From: Podaxis mareebaensis
Lineage: Eukaryota > Basidiomycota > Agaricomycetes > Agaricales > Agaricaceae
Direction: 5' to 3'
DNA: 58,433 bases
Assembly: GCA_018524725.1 (NCBI GenBank)
Contig: JAEUWP010000167.1
Location: forward strand, 1 to 58,433
Positions 11,698-23,565 of the stretch are shown piece by piece. How positions within the stretch are numbered: position 1 is the first letter of the stretch; every line of letters begins with the position of its first letter. Below the pieces are notes generated by a model. It ran no database searches, was not told the origin of the DNA, and worked only from the letters and a program-made list of their open reading frames with translations. Made by a program: the position numbers and the translations under genes.

Positions 11698-13317
11698 CTA
11701 CCCAGGTGAAAGAGTTAGGAGCCGGATGCGCCGATTTTGTGGTGTGTAGCTAGAGGCGGAGGGACGAGAGAAACGAATTATGGAACCGCGATGCTTAGTA
11801 TGCTGTCTCACATCCATACGCCAAAGTTCAGATGGACCCAGAAAGAACCATATTGAGAGGTGCCTCGGGAACATAACATCGATTTTCAGCGTCCCAACCT
11901 CCTCCAGAAGACTCTTAACAAGCGCAACAACCTTGGACGTACGTCCACTCAATAGAAGTCCCATGCAAAGTCAGACCCCCCAGCTACCGATCACTACACA
12001 TGCAATTTGACTGGGGTTGGTATGGTCAATCCTTATGTCGATGAGGTCAAGACTTGTCAGGTGAGTTGTAGATGGCAGAAATGTCGCGTCCGGGGTATGT
12101 CTGCGCAGGTATGCTGGTTGAGGGTGGAGGCGTTGAGTAAAGTCGGTCTTGGGCCAGTCTACGGGTTCACCGTCGTCTTCTGCGCGAAATTAGCTGCGTA
12201 AAGAGGTTTGAATGTGGAGACGTTGCGTGCGTCAAGAATGGGGCCTATGCAGCCAGGGTACGCGGGGCGGGGTTGGGAGACGAGGGGAGTACACGACACT
12301 TCTCAATCACAAACTTCGGTAACAGCGTCCTGAAAACTCCTACTGCGGGGTCCAATGATTTATCCTCCTCACATGTCCAGTGTACCTTCAAGTACTAGTG
12401 CGCCACATCCACCGTCGGACAGGGTGGAAGATGTCCGGATAAGCACTGGCATTCTTGGCCTAGTCTTCGCCGAAATAGAGGGCGTAGGGCGTGGAGCGGT
12501 GGAAGGAGGAGAGGGAGAGTTGTAAGAGGATGTAAGCTGCAATTCGTGACCGGACTTCAGGTGGGGAGTCTACATCAAACTTGGTCAATCGGCCGGTCTG
12601 AAGACTTGGAGTAGTGTGGTAAACCTTAGTGAGTCTGGACAACTAACGCCCTGTACACATAGCTCTCCCAGTCAGATGCAACGTTTACCACAGACCCAAC
12701 CTCCCGGTCGTGAAGGACGCTGACAGGTGTAATGAGTATTTGCGTGACGATCTCTGAGAGATTGAGGAAGCCGGTGATTTGGTTTGAGGACCCGAATATC
12801 AGTGTGAGTTCTTCGTGTTCCAAAGTTGACGTGTCAGACGCAAGGAAACCAGCAAGGCCATAGTTGCACTTGGGCAGGGGACAATCGCAATCTTCTTGGT
12901 GCTTTCGGTATCCAAACTGAATCTGTTGATGAGGTGGCGGATAAGGTTGGGTGTCTGGAACGACGAATGCTTTTACGGGCTGCGATTATGGGATCGGTGA
13001 GGGCGAAGCATTGGATTATTGAGGAGTTTGTAGGACCAAACGCGTCCGTCACACCCCAGGCGTGTGACATTAATCCAGACTGTCTAATTAGAATAAGTGA
13101 TCCACCAGCCTTCGAAAGGTTCAATTATCAGAATTTCGACACCACTGCCGATTGGTGATAGTATTAGAAAGGGTCTTGTGCAACATTATAACGTGTGATG
13201 ATACGCATTATCTAGGGAGCTACTGACTAATGACACCCCTTCTCTTTATTCTCTGCCTATCTAGGCCGCACACCCGTACAAGGTAATTATTAACCTTCAA
13301 GCTTTCCCCGGGCATAA
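11698..13317. repeat. Duplicated segment downstream of GMC3 (copy 2)
   Basis: Counterpart of 3790-5315. The best preserved minus-strand frame (12460-12642) reads RLTKVYHTTPSLQTGRLTKF... and PPEVRSRIAAYILLQLSLSS, ending at GED before a stop. The matching place in copy 1 reads LPDVRSQIQNYTPL...LGEDW. I do not recognise the family. The indels and stops in both copies suggest the sequence is no longer coding. Confidence 0.55.
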
Positions 13318-13480
13318 TCACCGCCAAGCGCTCTTGATCATATCCACAGCTTGTTCCACAACAATATACACATGAACTTGTGTATGAGCAGAAGGTATGT
13401 ATGGCTGTGAATTCTTCCAAGTCAGCTTCCGAGAATATTGCTTCACAAAAAGGTGCACACCATGACAGATGCATCAACAA
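13318..13480 (-). pseudogene. GMC3: 3' end of a third GMC oxidoreductase, cut by transposons
   Basis: The last exon (13404-13318) is 87 nt, the same as in GMC1 and GMC2. It encodes PYIPSAHTQVHVYIVVEQ and ends with a TGA stop after W-R. Upstream of it are intron 8 and the last few codons of exon 8 (..DASVM, ending at 13461). Similarity to the other copies stops at about 13480, where foreign sequence starts. The catalytic His of AHTQ is present. Several CpGs of GMC1 are TG or CA here, for example GCGGAACGGGC versus GTGGAACAAGC. The rest of the gene is not in the window and may lie beyond the transposon pile. Confidence 0.85.
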
Positions 13481-13715
13481 TGTACCTTGGTAGGCAACCA
13501 TACACTCTCATCAGCAAAAAGGCTGAAACTATATATACTCAAAACAGTCAATACATACACTAAAATATACTAAATACCACAAAAGTCCATGTTTCTGGAA
13601 GCTATTCTGTAAGGTACAAAAGGATTTCTGACTATACAATCATTCCAGGGTATACAAGGATTGCCAACATACTGAATGTATATATACATGTAAATCATCA
13701 TAGAAAAGCAACAAT
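13481..13715. mobile_element. Element D: unclassified fragment between GMC3 and the A-family elements
   Basis: A 235-bp AT-rich stretch without ORFs starts TGTACCTTGG exactly where GMC3 homology ends, and it is itself interrupted at 13716 by an A-family LTR. The TG start would fit an LTR end, but no partner copy is in the window, so the class is unknown. Confidence 0.4.
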
Positions 13716-14208
13716 TGTTAGGATGGTCCTTATCACCAGTCACCTATGCTTAAGCTAGGGGGTGGCTATCTCACTAGATGGTTTGCAGAGGTGCTAGGAT
13801 CTAGCAAGAAGGATCACAATAAGAAGGTGGTGAGGCAAGTGTCCAGTTAAGCACACTTAAGAGGTCAAACTCTTATCAGTTGAGAATATGACCAATAAGA
13901 TGTTTACTACCACACTGATCATGAACTAACATCAATCACAGAGTTAAGAGCAAGTTAGCACTGAGATTTAAGAATATAGGAAGCTTGCACTTCCAGTACA
14001 TGAGTGGCTATTTAAGCTCTACTTCTAATGCCCTAAAGTGGTAGTAATGATGAAGTAGTGCTGCATGTCCAAGAGTCAATAGAAGCATAACTACAGGATC
14101 AGAGAGATACAAGAATAGAAACTAAGACAAGAATAGAAACTAACTATATACAGAAGTAGTTCAAGTTTGAGTTTAGTCAAGATACAGGAATACAAGGCAG
14201 ATAGTCTG
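13716..14208 (-). repeat. A0: terminal 493 bp of an A-family LTR
   Basis: It starts TGTTAGGATGGTCC, like the 3' end of A-family LTRs read on the other strand, and follows them through the conserved AGGAAGCTTGCACTTCCAG region. It breaks off at 14208, where a second A-family LTR (A1) starts with TGTTAGGTTGGTCC. A1 has therefore inserted into A0; the last 5 bp before A1 (GTCTG) are the expected target-site duplication. The remainder of A0 should lie to the right of the window. Confidence 0.75.
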
Positions 14209-15177
14209 TGTTAGGTTGGTCCTTATCACTGGTTGCCTAAGCTTTGCTAGGGGGCAGCTATCTCACTAGATGGTTCACAGAGGCACTAGGATCTAGCAAG
14301 AAGGATCATGATAAGAAGGTGGTGAGGCAAGTGTCCAGTTAAGCACACTCAAGAGGTTGAACTTCTATTAGTTGAGAATATGACCAATAGAAAGTTTACC
14401 ACCACACTGATTGTGAACTAACATCAATCAGAAGTTAAAGATGAACAATAACTTGAGATTTGAGAATATAGGAAGCTTGCACTTCCAGTACATGAGTAGC
14501 TATTTAAGCTTTACTTCTAAGGTCCAAATCTGGTAACTATGACAAAGTAAGGCTATGGGTCCAAGAGTCAATAGAAGTGTAACTATGGAGCAGAGTGAGA
14601 TAAGAATAGAAACTAAGATGAGAATAGGAAAGAGACAAGAAAGGAATTTAACTAAGTAAGGAAATAGTTCAAGTCCAAGTTCAGCTACAATACAAGGATA
14701 TGAGGCGAAGCATCTGTAGTAAGAGATATAGAAGAGAAACTATTTACTAGTTTATTACAAGTCCATGTTGGGGTGAAGGCATCTGTTAGAAGAATCAGAG
14801 GAATATGAATTGGGGGATGAAGCAGAACTGGGAACAGTGAAGTTCCCTGCTAGAGGCATTGAGTCAGAAGAATCTGACTTGTGGAGGGAGATCAGGCTGT
14901 GGTGTGGGGAGGATGACGATGATGACAAGATGTTGGTGGTGACATATGGTGGTGGGTATGGTGGAGGATCACTGATGGGTTCTTCAGGATTTGACTTGTT
15001 GATGCCTGGAACATTGGAGTCAATGCTGTGGAGAGGTGGGAGCTGAGTATGACAGGGAGGAATGGCTGGAGGGTTGTTGGAGTTAGGATCAACATGATAG
15101 ACTTCTACTTCTCGAAAGTAGAATCTGTGAGCAACCTCATACTTGATGATATACAGAACAACCTTGGGTGGATACAT

Positions 15178-15830
15178 TGTGGAGATCGGATGATGGCTAG
15201 TCATGTAAGCATCTATCCATCATCCTCCTCCCACTAATTGGACCACCAACACCTCCGTTCAATACACCCCTGCCCTCCACCTATGAAAATGGCCTCATGA
15301 CTCGACAAATAACATGACATGAATGCCTATTGGGCATTCATCAAAAATTGCAACCCATATAAGGCAAGAAGTAGGCCACTGCCTCAACACCCCACTCAGT
15401 CATCGCCTCCTCACTCCCCTTGTGCCATTTAATTTCGGATCCTTGCTTTCTGTTCAATTCAATCCCATGTATAATATTACAAATTGTAAATCTTTTCTAA
15501 GTTTTGGATTCGCCCTTTACTCTCCACTCAGCCATTTCATTGTTGCCTTCATTTCTGTGATCCTTTTGACTCGATTTCTCCTCTATGGACCTTGTATTGT
15601 ACCACAGATCTCATCCAAATACTAACTACAGCTGTAGGTACTTTGCATATAAATATGGCACTGTAAAATACCTACAAAATCATCAAAATATTAGCTCTTT
15701 TCTCTCTCTTCTCTCTAGCCATCTTTTGCTCTCGTCGCTTTCCATCCACCCCATTGCACCTTACAGGTTGAAGCCCTAGTGTCAGATGGATGCTGACACA
15801 CTTGCTACTTAATGAAGTTATCACTCTTCA
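15178..15830 (+). repeat. Element B 5' LTR
   Basis: 653 bp. A TATA box is visible at 15648-15654 (TATAAAT). Against the 3' LTR I count 17 differing sites, 16 of them at CpG-derived dinucleotides. Confidence 0.92.
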
Positions 15831-15832
15831 TC

Positions 15833-15850
15833 TGGAGCCCACCATGAGGG
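15833..15850 (+). promoter_or_regulatory. Candidate tRNA primer-binding site of element B
   Basis: TGGAGCCCACC starts 2 nt after the LTR, as expected for a site complementary to a tRNA 3' CCA end. I could not find a complement of it inside the B LTR, so unlike A and C this element is probably tRNA-primed. Which tRNA is unknown. Confidence 0.4.
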
Positions 15851-16063
15851 GCTTCCTGACCTGTTTTTATCACCATTCCTGACTGGAATCTTGCAGAAGA
15901 AATTTCCCTCATACTCAACAACCCACTTTGCTCACCAGACAGTCCTACTACCCTTCACTCTGAGTTCTTCTCTTTTCCATCAGCCCAAAACTCATCCCCA
16001 AGCCTCTCTAGCCTCAATCTCTCACTTGTTGATATGTCTTCTAATGGAGGAGACAGTTAGAAG

Positions 16064-19000
16064 ATGAACCACCCACATCAGTTTCACTCACATTCATTGC
16101 CACAGTCACCTGCTCCATCCAACTTTCAGCTTCCAGAGCAGCCCCAGCCTGCTCACATCACTTATTGGTCACACTACCAGGCTTTTAGCATGTCTGGAGA
16201 TGCAGGCAATGCTGGACCATCTGGATGTCAGTCCCCAGTTAATCCCCAGCTCTCTACAGCTAATTGGGGTATTCCTAGCACTTCACACAACCCTTGTTAT
16301 GAACCAGCCTGGTACCTCCCGCTGCAACATTATTTATCACACATTAGTCCATGAGCTTGGACTCCCCAATGCCTCTCGTTCTACCACTCAAGATACAGGT
16401 ACACCAGCTGAAGACTTGACTTGCTACCACAATGAAGCTTTTGCCAATTGCCACCTTCCTGGCCATGCCTCTCTATTCTCTGAAGACTGGCCAATGCCTG
16501 GACCAATCTTCTATGAGACTGACTGCATGATGACTGAGATATTACGCATCACTTGGGAGAACGCTCCCTTCACCCACGTCTTCGATCCCAATGGGTTATA
16601 TGTTCAGACAATCCACAATAACTTCAACTCTGCCTGGGCCCACAGTTGGAAGATGATCCCCTATGCCAGAGAACCCATTGTATTCCTCCACCCCTACATG
16701 ATGTATCCACCTGAGGTCGTCCTGCATATTATCAAATATGAAGTCACCCATGGATTCTACTTTTGAGAAGTAGAAGTTTATTGTGTTGATCCTAACTCTG
16801 ACGAGCCTCCAGCCATCCCTCCCCATCGTACTCAGCTTCTGCCCCTCTGCAGCATCGACTCCAATGTCCCAGGTATCAACGACTCAAATCCAGAAGAACC
16901 CATCAGCAATCCTCCCCCTTATCCACCACCATACGTCACTGCCGATATATCATCATCATCATCATTGTCCCTGCACTGCAGCCTCATCTTCCTCCATGAA
17001 GACTCTCCTGACTCATTGCCTTCAGTAGGCAACTTCACTGTTCCTAGTTCTACTTCATCTCCTGACTCTTATTCTTCTGACTCTTCCAACGGACATCTTC
17101 ATCCTGATATGGACTTGTAATAAACCAATAAATAGTTTCCCCTCAATATCTCTGTTACAGACTCTTTGTCTAGTATCCCTGTATCCCAGATGAACTCGGA
17201 CTTGAACCATTTCCTTAGTTAGTAGTTTCCTTCTAGTCTCATCTCTTCCATCTTGTCTCTATTCTCATCTAGTTCCTATTCTCATCTCACTCCACTCTGT
17301 AGTTACACTTCTATTGACTCTTGGACTTGCAGCCTTACTTCGTCATAGTTACCAGATTTGGACCTTAGAAGTAAAGCTTAAATAGCCACTCATGTACTGG
17401 AAGCACAAGCTTCCTATATTCTCAAATTCAGAATATTGCTCTCACTTTATCTCTGGGTTGACATTAGTTCACAATTAGTGTGGTAGTAAACTCTCTATTG
17501 GTCATACTCTCGACTGATAGAAGTTCAACCTCTGAGTGTGCTTAATTGGACACTTGCCTTGCCACCTACTTACTGTGACCCTTCTTGCTAGATCCTAGCA
17601 CCTCTGTGAACCATCTAGTGAGATAGCTGCCCCCTAGCAAAGCTTAGGTGACCAGTGATAAGGACCAACCTAACAACCCTCCTCCTCCCACCATTCCTCC
17701 AGCACATCCTGTTGCTCCTCTGCCACATCCACAGCCAATCATCATACAAGCTCCTCCTACACCTTGTTACATGCCAGGACCATATGACCGGAATGCCCCC
17801 TGGTTTGACAGTCATCCCCTTTCACTCGGGTGATTCTTCAGTGAAATCGAATGGCTAGGAAGGATGTGCCAGCTCAGTCCATGAGATATGATTGAGCATA
17901 CACTCAGTTACCTTGGGTGGAACAAATACAACACCTGGAAAAGCTTGTCATCAGCCTCAGGAAATGATTGGGATCGTTTCAAGCAAGAAGTTACCTCCAT
18001 TTATCCTGGAGCTGACAACGACCACAAGTATACATTCTATGATCTTGAAGGACTTGCAAACTGGCAGGCAATGGTTCCAATGACCTCTAGGTATCAATTT
18101 GGCAAATATCATCGTCAATTCCTGACCATCAGTCAATGGCTTATGGGAAGAAATGAAATCTCACAGAGGGAGTGAAACATGATATTCTTCAGTGGCTTTG
18201 ACCCTTGTTTTCATGAACAATTGACAGCCAGACTTCAGCTGAAGAACCCTGACTATCCTCCACAACAGCCTTGGGAAATGGATGATGTAGTCGATGCTGC
18301 ACTCCACCTCCTGGACACTGTTTCAGCCACTAGTGAGCCAGGAGGTTTCCCTGGTCCCTCTCCTCATTCCTACACATTCTCACAATCATATCCTGTTGCT
18401 CCCACACCACCAGCACCTCCAGCTGCTCATGAAACATTTGACATGTCTTCACTTGAGCAATTCTTCATTTCTGACACCTTCCTGAACAAATTAGCTGGGA
18501 AAATCGGAGGACAAACAAGAGGAACTTCAACACCAGCCTCACCTTTGCCTAATTGACCCCGAAATACTGACTGTGCCTTCTGTTCAGACCCCAGTCACTT
18601 CCACCTTAGATGTCCAACTGCCAAAGACTATATCCAGAAGAAGTTGTGCATTCGAACAGATGATTGTCACATTGCTCTCCCTGATGGAACTGTTGTTACA
18701 GCTCAAGTTTCCCCTGGTAAAGACATCAAGGAGAAGTTGGACAACTACTACAAGGCTCAAAATGTACCAGCAGTCTCCACAAACATTGTCGAAGCTACCC
18801 CAGCTGTCCAAGTACACCAATACACTTGGGTAATGCCCCAAACATCCCCTAGCACTCCAGAGATGGTCCCAGGAGACATTTCAGTTGAAGAATTAGAGGA
18901 GCTTCGACTTCTCGATACAGTTGCAGTCTCATCCTTAAAGTGAGCAGATGACATTCGTAAACGAGTCAGTAATGCTGCAAAGGCTAAACCTAGTGGAGGC

Positions 19001-19860
19001 TTCAATTCACAAACAGGGAACAAGTCCCAGCCAACAACACATACCCCTTCATCGACCATTCCTGCTCCATCATCTCCCACTACTAGTGCTCCAGCCCCTT
19101 CCATGGGCACAGGACCACTGAACACACCCCAATTTTGCTATACCACACCTGTCGAAGATCCTGCCCTTGTCCAGCAAGTCATCGATAAGGTTATGGATAC
19201 ACCAGTCCTAGTCACCCACTGACAACTCCTTGCAGCATCACCAGATGTTCGTCAATTCATGAAGGAACAAGTAACCACCAAACATGTTCCTGTCACCACT
19301 GCAGCCATCTCATCAATTGAAGAAGTTGATGACAGTGTGTCCTCATTCATCCAGTCGTCCCAGACCCCAGACCCTTCCAGCCTTGTCGTCGCTAATGACA
19401 TTGAGGATTTATGCACTATCGAGCTAGATGTGGAAGGGAAAGTCAAGGTGGATGCAATCCTGGATGAAGGCTCACAGATCATTAGCATGTGGCATGATAT
19501 TTGGGAAAAATTGGGCATACCTATGAGATCAGACAAGTGAATGGTGATGGAATCAGCAAACTCATCTCGTGAACCCACTATTGGCCTCTTGCCAAATCTT
19601 TGAGTGTCCATCAGGAATTGTACCCTTTATCTACAAGTCCAGGTGGTCGAGAATGCCTCATACAACATGCTGCTTGGCTGACCCTTCCTCACACTCACTC
19701 AGGCCAGCACTTGCCATCTCTCTAATGGAGGTTCTTATATCACACTCATAGACCCCAACAGCAACAAAGTCATCACTGTGCCTACCAAGGCTCATATTCA
19801 TCCAAACTCCACCACTCCTACTCAATCGGGTTTTTGAATGTCGAGGATTCAGCTGCTTGT
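16064..19860 (+). pseudogene. Element B gag and protease region
   Basis: The frame starts near ATG 16064 (a further ATG at 16034 is separated from it by a TAG). It is Pro/Gln-rich, then interrupted at 16295-17680 by a solo LTR plus its duplication. That insert is 1386 bp, a multiple of three, so the frame resumes unchanged. Next come the capsid-like part (NKYNTWKSLSSASGNDWDRF, about 17930), the zinc knuckle C-A-F-C-x8-H-x4-C (about 18570-18610), a linker, and the protease motif VDAILDEGS (about 19450). In-frame stops in the body are TGA. A one-base frame change occurs near 19860 before RT. It lies directly between the 5' LTR leader and the RT part of the same element. Confidence 0.8.
16295..17675 (+). 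repeat. Solo A-family LTR inside element B gag
   Basis: 1381 bp, TGTTATGAACC..CCAACCTAACA, flanked by ACCCT on both sides (16290-16294 and 17676-17680). There is no internal element sequence next to it, so it is a solo LTR left by recombination between two LTRs. It keeps the conserved AAGCTTCCTATAT start-site sequence near 17405 and the LTR ORF with one TGA. Confidence 0.9.
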
Positions 19861-19861
19861 T

Positions 19862-22800
19862 GAGGAGACAGGTCACACCAAGTATCAACTTTCAAGATAG
19901 TTAACAGACTCACATTATTGGTCACCCCACTCAACTGCTTCATGATATCCCCTCTAGCCTCCACTACATCCCATTTCGACACTATCTTGCAACCCAAAGA
20001 AATCTACAAAATCTCGTTATCAGCTCTAGAATCATTCAATCAGTCAACAGAAGTATTTGCTTACAAGAAAGTCGCTAACCAAGTCAAGCCCATTGCTACT
20101 ACACTACCTGAGAAGTTTTGTATAGTCTGTTGTATCCCCTCAGATCCCCTCAAGACACTCCCAGCACTCCCAACTCATCCTCCTGAGTTCATTCCTGGTT
20201 CATGCTACACTATGGAATGCAAAACAGCAATGAATGTTAATAGAGATGGTTTCCTTACAGCTGAAGAAGAAAAACTCATACACTACCTCATCAAGATGCA
20301 GGAGTCAGGCTTCACATGGTGTGAAGAAGAAAAAGGGAAATTTTCTTCAGATTATTTCAATCCTGTCATCATCCCCACAATTGAGCATATCCCTTGGAGC
20401 CTCAAGAACATCCCTATTCCTCCAGGTATCTTCAACCATGTTGTTCAGATCATCAAAGACAAAATCGAGGCTGGAGTTTATGAACCTTCAAGTTCCTCCT
20501 ATCGCTCTCACTGGTTCTGTGTACTTAAGAAGGATGGGAAGTCCCTCTGACTGGTGCATGATCTCCAGCCATTGAACACTGTCACTATCAAGGACTCCAG
20601 TGTGCCACCAATGGTCAAACAGTATGTGGAATCATTTGGTGGTTGAGGTTGTTATGGTATCTTTGACCCTTTCATTGGATATGACCAGTGCACACTTGCT
20701 CTTGAATCCTGCAACCTCACAACATTCCAGACACCTCTCGGAATGTTTCGCCTTACATCTATACCCATGGGTTATACGAATTCCATGCAAATCCAGCATG
20801 GAGACCTCACCTTCCTTCTACAAGCCGAAATCCCACATGTCGCAGTTCCTTTTGTTGATGATGTTCCAGTAAAGGGTCCTCCAACACATTATGAGCTCAA
20901 AGGTGGACAGTTCAAGACAATACCCGAGAATCCAGGCATTCGCTGCTTTGTATGGGAACACCTGCAAAACATTAATCGGGTCATCCAGAGAATCAAGCAT
21001 GCAGGAGGAACCTTTTCAGCTGTGAAATCCCACATCTGCATTCTGTCAGTGGTCGTTGTAGGCCATCTATGCACCTATGAAGGTCATCTACCAGACAGGT
21101 CTCATGTTCAGAAGATACTTGACTGGCCAATATGCAAAAACCTTACCAAAGTTCACGGATTCCTTGGCACTATGGGAACCATTCGCATATTCATCAAAAA
21201 CTATGCTGCAATTGCATGACCACTTGTGAACCTCACACAGAAAGGGACAGATTTTGAATTTGGAAAGGATCAGGAGTTAGCAATGGAGAAGTTGAAGGAC
21301 TTGGTGAAGAACTCACCTGCCATTTGAGGAATCGATTATGCCAGTGGAAGAGAAGTCATACTAGCAGTGGACACATCAAACATTGCAGTGGGTTATATCC
21401 TTTCACAAACAGGTGCTGACAGCAAGAGATACCCATCAAGATTTGGTTCACTCACATTGTCGGAAAGAGAAGGACAGTACTCACAGGCAAAGCTGGAGTT
21501 ATTTGGATTGTTCTGATCTTTGAAGGACTGTCAGATCTGGATTATAGGAGTGAAGAACCTAATGGTTGAAGTTGATGTGAAATATATTTGAGGGATGATA
21601 AACAACTCAGACATACAGCCTAATGCAACAATCAACCAGTGGATCTCAGCGATCCTGCTCTTCAATTTTCAACTATGCCATGTTCCAGGACATTCACATG
21701 GACCAGATGGCCTTTCACAACACCCACGAGCACCAGAAGACCCTGTGGAGGACAGCAATTATGAGGAATGGATCGACGAAGCAAATGGATTCCTCCTTGA
21801 GTCTGCACACCATCCAGATGCTTCCCAAGAAGACAGCACACATCTGTCTTCCTGGCTGGAAATGTCAAACACATTTGGAACAGAGGTTCTCAACATGTCA
21901 ACTTTGTTCCCTAGTCTTGAACAGGCTGCACAACACACATACCTCTCCCACCAGCCAGCCAGGCTCTCTATGTCAGGATTCCCCACAGAGACAAGCACAG
22001 GAGAAGCCCCTATGCATCATCACCACTCCCCCTCTACCATTGAAATGCTGGTGAATGCAAATGCAGGAGAACACCCTGCACGTCATCCACCTTTCCCTTG
22101 CTCCAACAAGGTGTGCACACATGATACAGAGCTTGCAACAATCAAAGACTTCCTAGGCAACCCCGAGCAACCAATGGGAATGTCGGATGAAGCCTTCAAG
22201 TGATTCATGTGAACAGCAGCTGGTTTCTTCATTTGAGGAGGTCGATTATGGAAGAAGGATCCTAAAATGAGACACAAGCTAGTAATAACAGATGAAGAAA
22301 AATGTTACAACCTACTAAGGGAAGCACACAACAAACTCAGTCATAAAGGCATCTTCACAACCCAAATCCACCTCCTTGAGCAGTTCTGGTGGCCATATCT
22401 TGATGAGGATGTTTGCTGGTTCATCAAGACCTGCCACAAATGTCAGACAAGACAGCTACAGCATGTTTTCATACCACCTACCATTCCCATTCCCCTATCC
22501 CTTTTCTGCAAGGTATATGTCAACACCATGTTTATGCTGAGATCTAATGGATTTCAGTACATTGTCCACACCTGCTGTTCCCTTTCATCATACCCAGAAT
22601 GGTGTATGCTGTGGAACAAGAATGCACATACACTTGGATCATTCATCTTCAAGGATATCCTGTGCCAATGGGGTGCCATTGAAGAAATTGTGACAGACAA
22701 TGGACCTGCATTCATCCAGGCAGTTGAGTATCTGTCACAAAAGTATAAGATCCATCACATACAAATTTCCCCTTACAACTCCTGAGCCAACAGTCCTGTC

Positions 22801-23565
22801 GAGCATCATCATTTTGACGTGAGGGAAGCTTTGGTAAAGGCGGCTGATGGAGATGAGAAAAGATGGATGACTGTTGCACCATCTGTCTTTTGGGCTGAGT
22901 GAATCTCCATACAGAAGTCAACTGGGTACTCACCTTACTACATCGCATATGGCATCGAACCCATACTCCCCTTCGATCTTGCAGAAGCCACTTACCTGGC
23001 ACCTCCCCTATCCAAACCCATCCCTACAGCCAACCTCATTGCATACTGAGCCATACAACTCCAGAAGCGGCCAGCAGACCTTGAGAAGATCAAGGAACAA
23101 GTCTTGAAAGCACGTTTCAAGTCAGTCAAGCATTTCAAGGAGCAGCATGCATGTACCATAAAGGACTTTGATTTCAGCCCTGGTGCACTCATTTTGGTCT
23201 GAAATTCCCATGCTGATGGAGATATTGGGGGCAAAACCAAACCTCACTACTTTGGCCCCATGATTGTGCTGAGGAAAATGCAGGGAGGATCCTATGTGCT
23301 GGCAGAATTAGATGGGTCCATTTCAAAACTACATTATGCTGTATTTCACCTTGTGCCATACCGACCCCATGACCTTAGATCAATACCTGTGACCAAGATA
23401 ACTGATCTCACCACAGAACAGCTCAAGGATTTCATGCACGAGCCAGGTGGCATCCCCACCCACCATTGAGACATCCCCACATTCGAAGATGCCCTCAGAA
23501 ACCACTTGTTGGACTGACTGGGAAGTCAGTACAAAAACCCCCCTGCAGATGTGGAGATCGGATGA
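19862..23565 (+). pseudogene. Element B pol: reverse transcriptase, RNase H, integrase
   Basis: One frame throughout, broken only by TGA codons as far as I read. RT: palm with NTVTIKDSSVPP, TPLGMFRLTSIPMGYTN and the catalytic box PFVDDVPVKGP at about 20845. RNase H: EVILAVDTSNIAVGYILSQ (about 21355). Integrase: zinc-binding HNKLSHKGIF...CHKCQTRQ (about 22330-22450) and catalytic core with IVTDNGPAFIQ (about 22690). No chromodomain follows. The frame ends at a TGA 5 codons inside the 3' LTR; if that TGA was CGA, the end would be a TAA at 23578. Function when active: copying element RNA to DNA and inserting it. Confidence 0.85.

Noticed and set aside
12826..13158. 110-codon plus-strand ORF
   Set aside because: It lies in the duplicated block, overlaps an ORF on the other strand, and is not kept in the other copy.
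14810..15046. Plus-strand ORF rich in Gly and Asp
   Set aside because: It is antisense to the Ser/Pro-rich tail of the LTR ORF, whose minus-strand frame is conserved in four copies.
16295..17675. The 1.38-kb TGTTA..TAACA unit as a DNA transposon or MITE
   Set aside because: Pairs of it flank retroviral-type internal regions with a polypurine tract and primer site, with 5-bp duplications. It is an LTR.
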